Assembly: GCA_003427395.1 (NCBI GenBank)
Contig: BFEA01000393.1
Coordinates: 860,354-918,156, forward strand
Reading direction: 5' to 3'
Length of the DNA stretch: 57,803 nt
From: Chara braunii
Lineage: Eukaryota; Streptophyta; Charophyceae; Charales; Characeae
The first letter of the stretch is position 1. Each line of letters begins with the position of its first letter. This document shows, in pieces, positions 10,096-20,999 of the stretch. Made by a program: the position numbers and the translations under genes. The notes under the pieces are model-generated. The model worked only from the letters and a program-made list of their open reading frames with translations. It searched no databases and was not told the DNA's origin.

Positions 10096-11365
10096 GGATT
10101 CTACTTGCTGGCGAGAGTTGACTTTGCCGCCATAACCCTAACCTAAGTGGTAAGGGCTAAACACTTAGGGTTAGGGCTGGAAGTTAGGGTTAAGTGGGGC
10201 AGCGTGGTAAAGGGAAGCTGCTCCCACCTGGCAGGGCGGTGTAGGGTTGACATTAGACCCGACCAGGTTGCTTGAGTGCATGTTTGTGGTGGCGAGACAC
10301 AAGGTCAGACTTCGTGATGCAATAAGAGAGGCGACAATGAAGGGCACCTACAACTGGAATCTGGACTTCAAGGAAGACGAGGAGTGACTTTAAGGCTCCC
10401 CTCAAGTTAGGCGAGCTTGAGGGTGGCAGCCATATCTGCACCTACGGACTGCAAGTTGCTACTTTGATCTTCAACACCGACGGGGGATCTGGTGTTGTAC
10501 TTTGGGGTAGATGTTGACCCTCCTAGATGATAGGACACTAGTGTAGAGGATGCTAATTGGGTCAGGAGGACTATGTGAGAGGGGGGAGAGTTTCTTTCAT
10601 CTCAAGAGCCCGTCCACTTAGGTAAGTGTCGTGTCGTCAAGGTGCCCATGTGTGTGTGCATGAAATTGACTGCCTGCTGGGGTATTCTAGGTTCTTCTTC
10701 AATGCTCCATAGTCTTGATCTGGTGTAAGGTGTGTGAACTACTTACTCACCTAGCGAGTGAATGAATGGAGTATCTTGTTTATTTCATTCTGAACGGCTA
10801 TAATCTGTAGGTTCTTTCTGGGGCTAAATTTCATATTTTCAATTCGGTAGGGGCAGAGAGTAGGTCTTTGTGGAATGCTTGTTTGTTGGGACCCGGTTCT
10901 GACTCCACTGGGACCATTTGGGACTCAGGGGGACCAGGCCCAAACAAGAAGGGCCCCTCAGGCCCAAATCTGTTGACATCAGTTACCTTGCTCTATATGA
11001 TTGGGACTCGGAGTTCATGCTTTCGGACCAGGACACTCGCTGTTGAGGGGATCTTAGTTGAGACGTTTTAACAGACTTTACCGCACGATCCACCCATGAC
11101 TCGCACCTTGGACACCACTCAATTCTCTTTTGTATTACGTAGTGCACTTTGAATTTGATTTGCAGTGTCTTCACGGAGCTGAGTCCGGCTAGGCTTGAGA
11201 GGACCTCATACGTAGTCGGACCAGACTGTGTGGTGGAATCATAACTCTCTGATCTTTATTTTTTGTTTTGACTGCTCTCCAGTCCAAATGAATTGCCACT
11301 CCGGCTAGGAGTTCTACCTTCTCTTCTAATTGCTTTCAAGTTGTTTCTTTCATTGGGTTCGTTAA
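10096..11365 (+). other. Chromovirus untranslated leader
   Basis: About 1.27 kb between the PBS and the first gag-like ATG, with no convincing coding frame. It contains CCCTAA-like short repeats (10133-10190) and GGGCCC-rich pieces near 10915-10975. Confidence 0.6.
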
Positions 11366-13153
11366 ATGCCTGCGTCTACACGAGTCGCAAACCAGAGAGA
11401 AAGAGAGAAGAGAGAAGCGTCCGAGTGTTGCTCTTGAGGGGGTGAGGAGAGGGAAGAGGAGTGTTCGTCCCAGAAGTGTGAGGAAATGCGGACCTCTCTT
11501 GAGAGACTTATTGACACCCTCGTCCTCCATCATGGCATCTACAGCAGGATGGAAGCTACAAATGGGCACTGCCCCTGAGGCAGAAAAAGTACAGTACCAA
11601 TTCTTTTATGAAAAAGCATTGACGAGGGAAGAGGAAGAGAAGGAGAAGGAGAGGGGAGACAAAGTAAAGGTTCATGAAGCCATCTTCAGTACCATGCCCG
11701 CCTTAGCTGATGCTGAGATGGAAGAGAAGATCGTCCCACTCCTCAGGGCCTTAGTAGAAAGTCTGGGTTGTTGAAGACCATACTGGCCAACTCGCAAAGG
11801 AGTTTGACGAACTCAAGAAGTTGTGCGAGGATATGGCCTTAATAGCGCAGCAGCACCGTGACCCGCTGCAACAGTTTACTAACATGCAGCCGACCCAAAG
11901 TGTCCTTCCGCCTGCTTACCCTACTTCTAGTGTTGCGTGTACGTCCGTTCTTGCCCCTCTCATTATATCTTCTTCTTCTTCTTCTTCTTCTTCTTCTTCT
12001 TTGAGTGTGACCAACAGCCTATCCGGATTTGCGGTAGGTCCAGACCTCGCTATTGTTGTTGCTGCTGCTGCAGTGACAAGTGGCAGTGCAGGGCATTCTG
12101 AAACTGTTGCAGTGCCGAATTCGGACCAAGCAGTCGCTGGTCCTAGCTGCAACTTTCCCTTTGTAGACAGGAAGGCGGCCCAAATTCCATTTAAGTATGA
12201 CGACATCGAATCTTGGATGAGCTCCATGCGATCCTACTTTGATGTGTTGGGGACACCCCCGGTTACTCAGTCGTCGGTCCTAGGGACCTATGTGGAACCT
12301 GCCATAAGGGGCTTCTTAGAAGTCTAAGTTGTACATTCGCGCTATAAAAGAACAGACCTGAACAAATGGCTGAAGGCTACGCCAATAGTCACACTCAAAG
12401 ATCTCTTGATTAAGCAATATGCTGATCCGCATGATGCAGCCAAAGCTAGACTCAAGCTTGACAAGCTCAAGCACATCAAGTGGACCGGCTCCATGCATAG
12501 TCTGCAATAGTACGTTAGTAAACTCTTTGCTACTCCAGATTTTGAGATGATTGTGCAGTCTTGCTTGGATGTGATTAAAGGCACGGTCCCTCTACTGTAA
12601 CACATCGACTGGGGCTTGGACTCATAACGTATACAGATTGGCTTTCCCTCATGCGAGATTTAGTCAAGCTGGAGGCACAAAACCTCTTGGGTGGATCGGG
12701 TGGCAAAAAGACCACCGGCGGCAAACGGTTTTTGGGCAGCAATCGTTTTGCAACGCATGATTTACTTTAGGTTGACAAGGAGACCTTCGCAGAGGACCCT
12801 TCTCTTGGTGACGATCAAGAGCAAGACTACGAGGCATCTTGCTCTTCGTCAGCCCATGAGTCTGATTATGTGGATGATGAAGAATCAATGAATGTCTTTA
12901 AGAAGATTGCCTTCAAAAGTAAGGGAGCGAGGAACGCAGTGAAGAACAACACCAACACCATTTTCCTTCCCAAGGGAACGAAGATTCCACCCAAACCGGA
13001 GGATCCTGCCATAAAACCATGGGTAGATCTCCGGACCAGTGAAAGTGAGTGGAAACCCGGGGTGAAGAAAGAGGTTTGCTTGCATTCTACCAAACCGGGA
13101 CACTCAGTCCAACATTGCTTCAGATTGCAGCAGGGAAACCAGCAAAGGGGGTA
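11366..13153 (+). pseudogene. Chromovirus gag remnant
   Basis: The frame starts at an ATG encoding MPASTRVANQRE and shifts within the first 25 codons. It continues through an acidic/basic helical segment (ALTREEEEKEKERGDK) and a Ser-rich linker encoded by a TCT run (11967-12002), then a retrotransposon gag core with FKYDDIESWMSSMRSYF and TDLNKWLKATPIVTLKDLL. In-frame stops occur at 12325-12327 and near 12508 and 12598. A zinc knuckle near 13078-13119 reads CLHSTKPGHSVQHC, a CX2CX4HX4C motif whose second Cys is Ser, explained by one base change. Gag normally packages the element RNA. This copy is dead. Confidence 0.85.
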
Positions 13154-13389
13154 GAGACATCATCAACACACTCTACAGACGGAGAGGCTGAATATGTAAG
13201 TGCAGATCCTTCGCCGGATTTTGATTCTACTGAACAAACCTCTCTTGAGACCCCATCTGATGCTGATTCCAAGGTTGAGAAATTGTACATCCTCTACAAG
13301 GAACCTTAGGTGGAGTCGAAAGAAATTGACTTCCATGCTCTCTTGTCGCGCTGACCTCACATGAAGCAAGAACGGTCGCAAGGGAAAAC

Positions 13390-13860
13390 GAACTTAATCT
13401 TCTTCAAACTTTGCATGAACGGTCATTACATCCGTGCGTTGGCTGTTTTTGGCGCAACCACTAACTACTTCTAACCGCACGACATTCGTAAGGCACGCTT
13501 GGGAATGAGGTAAGTGACTTTGCAGAATCCTTGTCGGACTCAAGTGGGCAACCAAGAGGTTGTCACATCTATGCATGCAGTCAAAGGTGTGGGCACTACC
13601 TTTTACGCGGAGCGCACAATCACGCGTGAGTTAAACTTCTATGTCCTTGATAAGTGTCCCTTCAACGCAGTTCTTAGCTTGGGCTGGTTGCAGGCCCAAT
13701 GTGAAAGAACCACGTCGAAGGACTCACAGTTCATGGTCAAAGATGCCATGGGAATCGAGCGTTCAATCCTCCTAGATGAGCCGCACGACTCCCAAGTGAC
13801 TTTTCTCAATGCAATGAAATTTTACAAAAAGTGGCGCTTGTCAAAGTTGATGAGCAAATG
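13390..13860 (+). pseudogene. Chromovirus protease remnant
   Basis: Frames around 13420-13760 resemble a retropepsin: FCMNGHYIRALAVFGATTNY stands where families have a D-S-G-A active site, so the catalytic Asp is lost. It is followed by ELNFYVLDKCPFNAVLSLGW, the hydrophobic flap and GW region typical of this class. At least two stops and a frame change break it. Confidence 0.75.
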
Positions 13861-14079
13861 TATATAGCCTTTGTTAGGCTTGCTCATGTGCCTTCTATTT
13901 TTGTTGTACATAATGATTCTACTTTGTATGTCGTTTCTACTTCTAATGCAACTACGTCTACCTCCACTAAATCTACTTCTAGTCCAAACAACTCTACTTC
14001 AAATCCTGTTATTTTGGCTACACATATGCAATCAGGTATGCTTGCACCAGAATGTGATGATCCACCTTCGGAAATCCCA

Positions 14080-15480
14080 TCAGAGATCCCCAACCTTCTC
14101 AAACAATTTCCTGAAGTTTTGGCCGAACCGCATGGAGTTCCCGTGCGTCCGGTCCGACATAAGATCGAGTTGATAGAAGGCAGCACTCCTCCAAAGGGTT
14201 GTGTCTATCAAATGGGCTCAGGCGAATTGGAGGAGTTGCGTAGGCAGATCGATGACATGCTTGAAAAAGGATGGATCAAACCAAACGAATCCGAATTCGG
14301 TGCACCAATTTTGTTTGTCCCTAAGAAAGGAGTCAAGCTATGAATGTGTATCGATTATCGCGGACTGAATAGAATAACAAGAAAAAATGCATACCCTTTG
14401 CCATAGGTTGATGATCTGCTTGATGCTGCAGGTGGATGCAAGGTCTTCAGCACGATCGCTCTCAAGTCTGGTTATCATCAGATTGAGGTCAACCCCGCAG
14501 ATCAGCATAAAACTGCATTCAAAACTCGCAATGGGTTGTACGAATTTACCGTCATGCCCTTCGGTCTCACGAATGCACCGGTCACCTTCAAAGTCTCATG
14601 GACAAGGACTTCCGCAATCAGATCAATCGATTTGTTGTTGTTTATTTGGATGACATACTAATCTTCAGCAAGTCGATGGAGGAGCACATGAGACACCTTG
14701 AGGAAGTGTTACAGATCCTTAAGGATGTGCAACTCCATCTCAACTTAGAGAAATATGAGTTTGGGAGGGACATCGTCATCTACTTTGGATGCCGGTTGTC
14801 CGTTGCAGGCCTAGAGCCCAGGCAACCGAAGTGGAGATCATGCGCAAGTGGCCACAACCCGCAAATGTCCGAGAATTGCGTTCTTTTCTTGATCTTGCAT
14901 CGTACTACCGTAAGTTTTTGCCCAAATTCTCTATCATCGTCCGTCCGCTGTCAAAATTGACAAGCAAGAACGTGTCTTACACATGGGATGGGGAATGCAC
15001 AACAGCCTTTCAAGCATTGAAAGAGGCTTTGGTGAGTCATCCGGTGCTCCGCATTGCAGATCTCAAACTTACGTTCGTAGTAACTAGGGATGCAAGCTTG
15101 TATGAGATTGGTGCAGTGTTGCAACAAGATGATGGTGACAACTTACGTCCGCTTGAGTATTACAGCAAACGCATGCCCAATCACAAGGTAGCTGCCTCCA
15201 CTTACATGTGAGAACTCTATGCCTTGAAAGAGACACTAGATCATTGGAAACACTACCTCTTGGGTCGCCACTTCAAAGTGTTCTCAGACCACTGGACTTT
15301 GAAATGGATCCAGACACAGGTTAATCTGTCAACTACATTGACCCGCTGGTTGTATGAGATTGTTGTGTATGATTTTGAACTTAGGCACAAGAAAGGTTGT
15401 TTCAACGGCGTTGCGGATGCTTTGTCTCGCCATCCTGAGTACATGACTTGCCTTGTGGGCTCCTACGGTCTTCGTAAGAA
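14080..15480 (+). pseudogene. Chromovirus reverse transcriptase and RNase H remnant
   Basis: RT landmarks in order: IDDMLEKGWIKPNESEFGAP, a stop at 14341-14343, MCIDYRGLNRITRKNAYPLP, SGYHQIEV, FKTRNGLYEFTVMPFGLTNAP, and intact catalytic YLDD in VVVYLDDILIFS (about 14638-14674). The frame shifts near 14600 and 14790. The RNase H part shows TRDASLYEIGAVL, then a stop just before ELYAL, and VFSDHWTLKW with the expected Asp, plus FNGVADALSRHPEY at its end. Key catalytic Asp residues survive but stops and frameshifts preclude function. Confidence 0.93.
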
Positions 15481-16502
15481 TTTGGAGGAACTAGTTGAGC
15501 ATACTGCCAAGGACCCGAAACTCGGTCCCATCCTTGAGCAGATTCAAACTGACCCTAGCAGTCAGCCTGATTTCCATAAGTGTAAAGGTTTGCTCTTCCG
15601 ACGTTATGGGAAGTATGACCGATTGTGTGTACCTAACCATGAACCTATTCGTACTCACTTCTTGGACTTGGCTCATGGTCGGAGTGGACACTTCGGTTTT
15701 GAAAAGACATACGGAAGCCTGTTGCAAAAGTTTGTATGGCCTGGGATTAAAGAAATGACACGAAAGTTTGTGGTAGAGTGTGAAGCTTATCAACACATCA
15801 AACCGTCTCGGCAAAAGCCCTATGGGCTGTTGCATCCTCTTCCTATTCCTGATGGCCCAGATGAGTCTCTTTCCATCGACTTCACGTACATGGGGAAGAA
15901 GAGCAGGAACGGATATTCACAAGTAATGGTGATCGTTGACCGCTTTTCAAAATTTCTGAATTTGATCCCATTGCCACCCCACGCCCCAACTGACCTTGTG
16001 ATCAAGGAGTTTCACAAAAAGTACATTTTGCAATGTGGGCCCCCGAAAACTCTTCTGAGTGACCGAGATACTAGGTTCATAAGTGCAGATTGGAAGGACT
16101 TCACCTTACAAATCTATGACATCAAACTCAAGATGACGTCTGGCCGACATCCCAAAGCCAATGGACTGGCCGAGGAGATCAACCAGACTGTGATTCAACT
16201 TCTCCGAGCTCTAATTGTGCCTGATCAGAACTCTTCGGATGAGGAATTGTCGATTGTGCAGGGATTGTAAATAACTCCATACACTCCTCCACTGGGATGA
16301 CACCTAATCGGCTGCACCTCGGGTGGCAAATTCGCAATCCCCTATCCTATCTGTTTCCTGACCAGCCACTTGGCCAACTAGGCTACATTGCTAAGTTTGG
16401 TCGCTTGCTCAAAGTTGGTGTCGCAGCTATGGAAAGGTGACGCAGTGCCATGATTAAACATGCTAACAAAAAGCGCCAGCCTGAACCTTTCACAGTGGGA
16501 AG
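15481..16502 (+). pseudogene. Chromovirus integrase remnant, interrupted
   Basis: The HHCC zinc domain reads HGRSGHFGF.. then CEAYQHIK, where the second Cys of the CxxC pair is Tyr. The DDE core is recognisable: SIDFTYMGK, LLSDRDTRF, and HPKANGLAEEINQT carrying the Glu. The frame ends at 16268-16270 and resumes one base earlier as NNSIHSSTGMTPNRLHLGW, the usual post-core segment. Coding homology stops at PEPFTVG (about 16500), where a poly(T) run begins an inserted element, and resumes at 17372. Confidence 0.92.
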
Positions 16503-16664
16503 TTTTTTTTTTTTTTTTTTTTTTTTTTGGAANTTTTTTTGGAAGAACAGCCCGAGGCAGTGATAGGGATGCTGATAAGAGCAGACACCACTATCACTCC
16601 CGGGAAGGCTCCGTCTATTGGTGGGGAGCAGCACCTGCTGGAAACCGGGTCCAGCATCCCGGAA
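16503..16664 (-). mobile_element. Poly(A) retroposon inserted in integrase (inverted)
   Basis: The + strand shows a T run (16503-16528, with Ns near 16533), then GATAAGAGCAGACACCACTA, CTATTGGTGGGGAGCAGCAC and GCTGGA/TCCAGC near 16631-16650. This is the reverse of the LINE tail module. It sits exactly where the integrase frame is lost. I cannot define its target duplication with confidence. Confidence 0.8.
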
Positions 16665-16834
16665 CATCATGTTTGGTTAATTATACTGCCATCTGATTGT
16701 GGCAACTGGTGGCTGCATGACCCATCCACTAGGAGAAAGTTCGGCAAATGGAGCTATACAACTACTCAATAGCCTACACTGATTACCTTGGTTACCTACA
16801 TGACAGCATTAGTTTAGGCGGCAGTACTCCTAAG

Positions 16835-16985
16835 TCCTCCCCCCTCCCCCTCCCCCTCCCCCTCCCCCTCCCCCCCGGTTACTATCCTCTTTCAATTTTG
16901 GAGCTAGGAACTATCACCTATGATTGAACCCAGTGCATGTAGGCAATCAAACCTCCCATTCCGCTACCCCCACCCTTTGGAATAC
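16835..16985 (-). mobile_element. Possible tRNA-headed SINE (inverted) with C-rich end
   Basis: On the minus strand GTAGCGGAATGGGAGG (box A-like, near 16970) and GGGTTCAATCATAGG (box B-like, near 16925) are spaced as in a tRNA. The element's far end is a (CCCCCT)n tract at 16835-16880. It lies in the foreign segment that splits the chromovirus integrase. Confidence 0.4.
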
Positions 16986-17127
16986 GAGCGTTGTCAAAAA
17001 AGTTAGGCTTTGTTGGTTTGCTATGGGCAGTTGAGCCTTCTGTACCTCTTCACTCATCCGCTGAGCGCCTGATCTGTCGTGAGTCCTCCTGGTACTTTGG
17101 CATGCGGAGGGGTTGGGGGTTATTGCT

Positions 17128-17348
17128 TGTCTGGGTCAAAATGTCTAAGTTTTCTGAAGAAGAATGTGTATCATGGCATTTTGACATACTGTCTAAGTTT
17201 TCGTGATACACCTTCTTCTCCAAAAAACTTAGACATTTTGACCCAGTATTACTGCCATGAGTCCTCTTGGTACTTTGGCATACTGAGTAGGCATTGTCTA
17301 AGTTTTCGTGATACACCTTCTTCTTCAGAAAACTTAGACATAGGCACT
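17128..17348. repeat. Cluster of nested hairpins sharing GTCTAAGTTTT arms
   Basis: A long inverted repeat pairs TGGGTCAAAATGTCTAAG (from about 17133) with its complement ending near 17244. A second half-unit (about 17297-17340) is itself a hairpin, GTCTAAGTTTTC..GAAAACTTAGAC. The phrase CTTGGTACTTTGGCAT or a near match occurs at 17088 and 17268, showing a duplicated flank. It lies inside the insertion that splits the integrase and its origin is unknown. Confidence 0.7.
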
Positions 17349-17371
17349 GTCTAAGTTTGGTCCTCCTTCTT

Positions 17372-17830
17372 CTTCAGAATTACGGTCCGTGGAAGGTGTT
17401 GAGCCAAGTAGGGGATGATTCATTTGGTCCTCCTTACACGATCGACGTGCCTACTCATCTGCGCACATACCCAGTCTTTCACACGTCGAAGTTGTTTCCG
17501 TATGAACCACCTGAAACTTTTTCGTATCGAGAATCGATGATTCCTCACGCAATCAATGGCGGTCACGAGATTGATAGAATTGTTGAGCACAATGGAAAAG
17601 GGAGAAACAGACAATATAAAGTCCATTTTCTATACCACCCATTGAATGACTTTTACTGGATTGCTAAGAAAGACTTGTTGCAGAGTGCCCCGCGAGTTGT
17701 CAACGCATTTGAACGACTGATTAGCTTCGAACAGCAACCTAAATTCACTGCTACCCTCACTCCTACGGAACATACCCGATCTCTCTTGGCCATTCATGCT
17801 TATGATGCATTATGCAGGGTCTCTGATTGA
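17372..17830 (+). pseudogene. Chromovirus integrase C-terminus and chromodomain
   Basis: Coding homology resumes as NYGPWKVLSQVGDDSFGPPY, with TYPVFHTSKLFPY, the conserved end of gypsy integrases. A chromodomain follows: EIDRIVEHNGKGRNRQYKVH, FYWIAKKDLL, SAPRVVNAFERL. Chromodomains direct integration to modified chromatin. This segment is open for 150 codons, so it is the best preserved part. It stops at 17828-17830, just before the polypurine tract. Confidence 0.9.
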
Positions 17831-17854
17831 GTTACTCGCTCGAAGGGACCTCGA

Positions 17855-17871
17855 TCTTGAGGGGCGGGTAG
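17855..17871 (+). promoter_or_regulatory. Polypurine tract
   Basis: TTGAGGGGCGGGTAG directly precedes the TG of the 3' LTR, the expected primer for plus-strand synthesis. Confidence 0.85.
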
Positions 17872-18377
17872 TGTAATGACCCGCCATAACATGGACTGAG
17901 AACACTGCTGATTTCTGAAGTTTTGCTGATGGAATGGATGCCTTGCTGAGATTCCCGCATTCTGCTGAGTTTCTAAGTTTGTATGTGTGCGTGCTTGTTG
18001 ACCTGCGTGCCTGTCTGAGTGCTTGTCGGCATGAGTGTGTGTGTGACCCGCACGGGTACTTGCTTGTTTGGGAGGCCCATAGGGCCGGTACTTACCTGTG
18101 GCAGTGATATTGAGGGTTGCAGCAGGGAAAACACTTGAGTAGCCGAGTCAGGGGCCCGCGGCACTTGGAGCAGCAGAAAAACACTCAAGTAGCAGGTAGG
18201 CCGGTACCGCACCCAGTAGCAGTAGATGTGCCGGGAACTCGAGGCCGAGCAAAAGAAGACAAAGTTGGCATTTTTAGAGGCCCAGTAACGGTAGGCTAGG
18301 TCTAGGCCGGCACCAGTCCATCCAGTCTGAGTCTAGGGCCTGTACGGGCAATATCAGAGTCTGCAATGATGTTTCCC
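17872..18377 (+). repeat. Truncated 3' LTR
   Basis: It matches the first 505 bases of the 5' LTR, then diverges abruptly after TGCAATGATGTTTCCC. About 850 bases of LTR are missing and replaced by short-retroposon debris. The differences between the two LTRs over the shared part are modest, so the insertion is old but not ancient. Confidence 0.9.
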
Positions 18378-18419
18378 CGCTGGTTTCCCCGCTGGTGCCC
18401 CCCAGTGGTACTTTCGTGT

Positions 18420-18530
18420 CTCCAAACTAGGGATGTGGGACCCGGCTTCCAGTTGTGGAGTTGGCAGGGTACAGTTGGAAGGGAGAAGGTTGGTATTAGC
18501 AGCGCTCTTTCAACAACCTGCTCAGTCAAT
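18420..18530 (+). mobile_element. Front part of a long-form poly(A) retroposon
   Basis: It contains GTGGGACCCGGCTTCCAG and then CAACAACCTGCTCAGTCAAT, which matches 2915-2935 in reverse. With 18638-18820 it forms one older element, split by the SINE at 18541-18637. Confidence 0.55.
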
Positions 18531-18540
18531 CCTCTGAATT

Positions 18541-18637
18541 GTGTAACTCTATATGGGACGCTGGGCCCGGTTCCCAGCACGTGCTGCTCCCCACGAATAG
18601 ATTGGAGCTTTTGTCCCCCCCCAAAAAAAAAAAAAAA
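18541..18637 (+). mobile_element. Very short poly(A) SINE with 11-bp target duplication
   Basis: The element starts GTGTAACTCTATATGGGACG, forms stem GCTGGG/CCCAGC around CCCGGTT, ends GATTGGAGCTTTTG plus C-run and A15. It is flanked by TCCTCTGAATT at 18530-18540 and 18638-18648. Only ~82 bases precede the A run, which makes it one of the shortest retroposons. A sibling is at 48098-48196. Removing it restores the palindrome core of the older host element. Confidence 0.85.
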
Positions 18638-18819
18638 TCCTCTGAATTCAGAGTAATCAATGCTGGCAGGATCTTCTCAGTTTCTTCTTTTTTCTGACTA
18701 TTTTCCGAATCATTTTGTACAAGGGACGCTGGACCCAGTTTCCAGCAGGTGACGCTCCCCACCAATAGGTGGAGCCTTTCCCCGGGTGCTAGCGGTGTCT
18801 GCTCTTTCAAGCACCGCTA
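18638..18819 (+). mobile_element. Rear part of the long-form retroposon
   Basis: It contains palindrome CTCTGAA/TTCAGAG (18640-18653), GTAATCAATGCTGGCAGGAT, then the tail module from GGGACGCTGGACCC (18724) to the hairpin GCTAGCGGTG..CACCGCTA. The poly(A) is missing because the 1-kb retroposon R1 begins at 18820. Confidence 0.75.
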
Positions 18820-19873
18820 TCCAGTTGATGTAGCTCAGTGGTTAGAGCACCGGTTGGAAATGCGCATTGTGGTATAAGGTTGCGGGTTCAAAACCCCACA
18901 GCCTTGCGCACGGACACCGGCAGGGCGTTAGATTGACGCACGGCTGGACGCACATCCCCTTGGGCTGACGCATAGTACTATTACAGACACTGCCTGCACA
19001 CCACCCAAGGGTAGTCCACGGTGTTGCATGTTGTATGTTGGTTGTGGGTTTCACAGGGTTTGCTTGGGGTGTTGGTCTCGGGTGTTCTGATGTTCTCCCC
19101 AGTCTGGCATATCACACGATCATTCCATTTCCGGTAGTTGCTCATACGGTAGTCTTGGATTACATGTTACAAGGTCACGGGTTCAAGCTTGGTTCAGTCC
19201 TTGGGGGGGGTCCTTGCCCAGCTGGCCCGTTCTCTCCTCGATACATGATTCACAGAGTACACATAGCTTTCGGGCATACACACATAGCTTGCGAATTATA
19301 TATCACTTATAGGTGACATATACAAGTTTCCACACATGATACTGTCTACACAGATTCACAGAATATGTACACAAAAAACAGGCTGGGAAGCTAGTCACTG
19401 GTGGGGTCTAGTGCCTGCAGTAGGTTCAGGTAGGTTGGAGAGGGTGCCATTGGGTGCAGTTCCTACTGACATTCGGATAGAACTGTCTGGTGGCTATATG
19501 TATATATATGGGGCCTGTAGCTCATTGTCTGGGCCTGGCGTCAGAAGTTCCCGTTCGACAAGGTTCGTCCGATTCCGCTTCCACCAGGGCTGGGCAATTT
19601 ATCAGCCCTGGTGCCTATCACTGCTGTTTGGTCCAAGTTGCCTGCCCGTTGGCAGGGCAATGGTCCTGAGTGCTGGTCACACTGAGGTAGAATAGTGGGA
19701 TAGGGGGTGCGCTAGGAGTATTGACGTGAGGATGGGTTGGGAGGTGGTCTCATATTCCAGGACACCCACGGCTCACAGTTCCATGTGATCACTGTGCACA
19801 CACTGACTGGCCTCTACAGCACCCTGGACTTCTTCAAAAAGAAAAAAAAGGAAACACAAAAAAAAAAAAAAGC
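18820..19873 (+). mobile_element. 1-kb tRNA-headed poly(A) retroposon R, copy 1
   Basis: It begins TCCAGTTGATG followed by box A TAGCTCAGTGGTTAGAGC and box B GGTTCAAAACCCC. A second box-B-like site GGGTTCAAGCTTGG lies ~350 bases in. The body is non-coding and contains GGTGCAGTTCCTACTGACAT and GGTCCTGAGTGCTGGTCACA, and it ends in CACCCTGGACTTC plus A-rich runs. Its near-twin is at 21062-22121 and a third copy at 24574-25470. At ~1 kb it is unusually long for a SINE. Confidence 0.75.
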
Positions 19874-20944
19874 ATTGGAGGAAGTGTTAAAAAAAAAAAG
19901 AAAAAAAACGGACTTTCCAGATACTTTCCTGTATATTCCAGAATCATTCTTTTTTTTTTTCTTTTTTTTTTTTTTAATGTTACCAATGCAATCAGACTCG
20001 CTGTCTTTCACACTTTACATGCATGCAAACAGGTGCGCAGCAAACTGGCGACAAGCGCCCACTCAAAACTCAGAGATATGGTAGCCGAGAACACAGTTCA
20101 GGTACAAGTTCACTTCAATGGCTATGGCAACACAGCGCCCACACAACTCTCTGTTCGCACACTCAGGATCACCCTGGATATCCCACACGCGATACTCTGT
20201 ACACACACACACACACACTGAACTCTATCTACAGCTATGGTGGCTATGGCCGCTGCTAACCTATCGCTATGGCTGAGCTCCTTCTCTCTGCCCACTTCTT
20301 CTTCGGGCTCACTGCATACCACCTCGCACAATTCGCTGTAGCAGCGCTTCCGCATGGCTCACGCAGGAATGAATCGATGGCTGGGCGCTGCCTCTTGATT
20401 TATACTTCTGCAGCTCGTTGGTCTGGCCCCTTTCCCATGCTCGTAGTGCACAGTCCCATGCGGTACTTGCTTGACTGGACTAGGACTGACTGGGACTGGA
20501 ACTGCTGACTCAGCACGGGTAGACTCCACCACTTGCCCACTTGCCTCAGCCTAAACATGGGCATCTTTGAAAGGCCACTACTCGGACCTTCCGGAAGGCC
20601 GTAGACTTGGCCTTTAGACACTGTAGCAGCTACGACCTTGACCTTTCTGGACTGTAGCAGCTACGACCTTGACCTTTCGGGAAAGCTAAAGCTACGACTT
20701 CTAGACCTGACTAAGACCCCTACTCGACAGGTCTACAGATTGAACCCCTGCTACCTATGGACCCTACGACACAGTCTACCAACTATTACAAATACACAGG
20801 TCGCGGGTTCAACTCTAGGAGTCGACACAGATACTGTACACTGGTAAGGTGGGGACTAGGGATCGAGCCCTGGGATCTGCATCGGCTACTGCAAACTGGT
20901 GAATACCGTTTCAAATAAGAAACTTGAGGACGGGGTCCTCACCG
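19874..20944. other. Gene-free repeat debris
   Basis: A/T runs (19889-19975), a CA run (20200-20217) and tRNA box-B-like pieces (near 20812) are present. A short tandem duplication around 20620-20690 repeats CTGTAGCAGCTACGACCTTG. Short frames show no recognisable motif. Confidence 0.5.
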
Positions 20945-20999
20945 TCTACCCGGAGTGACCGAACCGAACTTGCTGAGAACCGGGCTCAGCGTCCCTCAT
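20945..20999 (-). repeat. Fragment of the short poly(A) retroposon (inverted)
   Basis: GCTGAG/CTCAGC (20972-20977 and 20985-20990) flank AACCGGG, followed by CGTCCCTCATA. This is the reverse of the GGGACGCTG.. start, with a third version of the stem sequence. Confidence 0.65.

Larger units (their letters stand above)
8728..18377 (+). mobile_element. Decayed Ty3/gypsy chromovirus with nested insertions
   Basis: The order is 5' LTR, PBS, long leader, gag, protease, RT, RNase H, integrase, chromodomain, polypurine tract, truncated 3' LTR. The pol order PR-RT-RH-INT and the chromodomain after integrase place it in the chromoviruses. Every ORF carries stops and frameshifts. The distal part is split by foreign sequence at 16503-17371. 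The 3' LTR keeps only the first 506 bases of the 1355-base LTR, so the flanking target duplication cannot be checked. Confidence 0.93.

Noticed and set aside
10133-10190. CCCTAA-like repeats as telomeric DNA
   Set aside because: Only a few scattered short matches within a retrotransposon leader, no tandem array.
18826-18900. Functional tRNA gene
   Set aside because: Boxes A and B are good but the acceptor and anticodon arms do not pair. The unit is repeated at 21066 and continues into a 1-kb retroposon.
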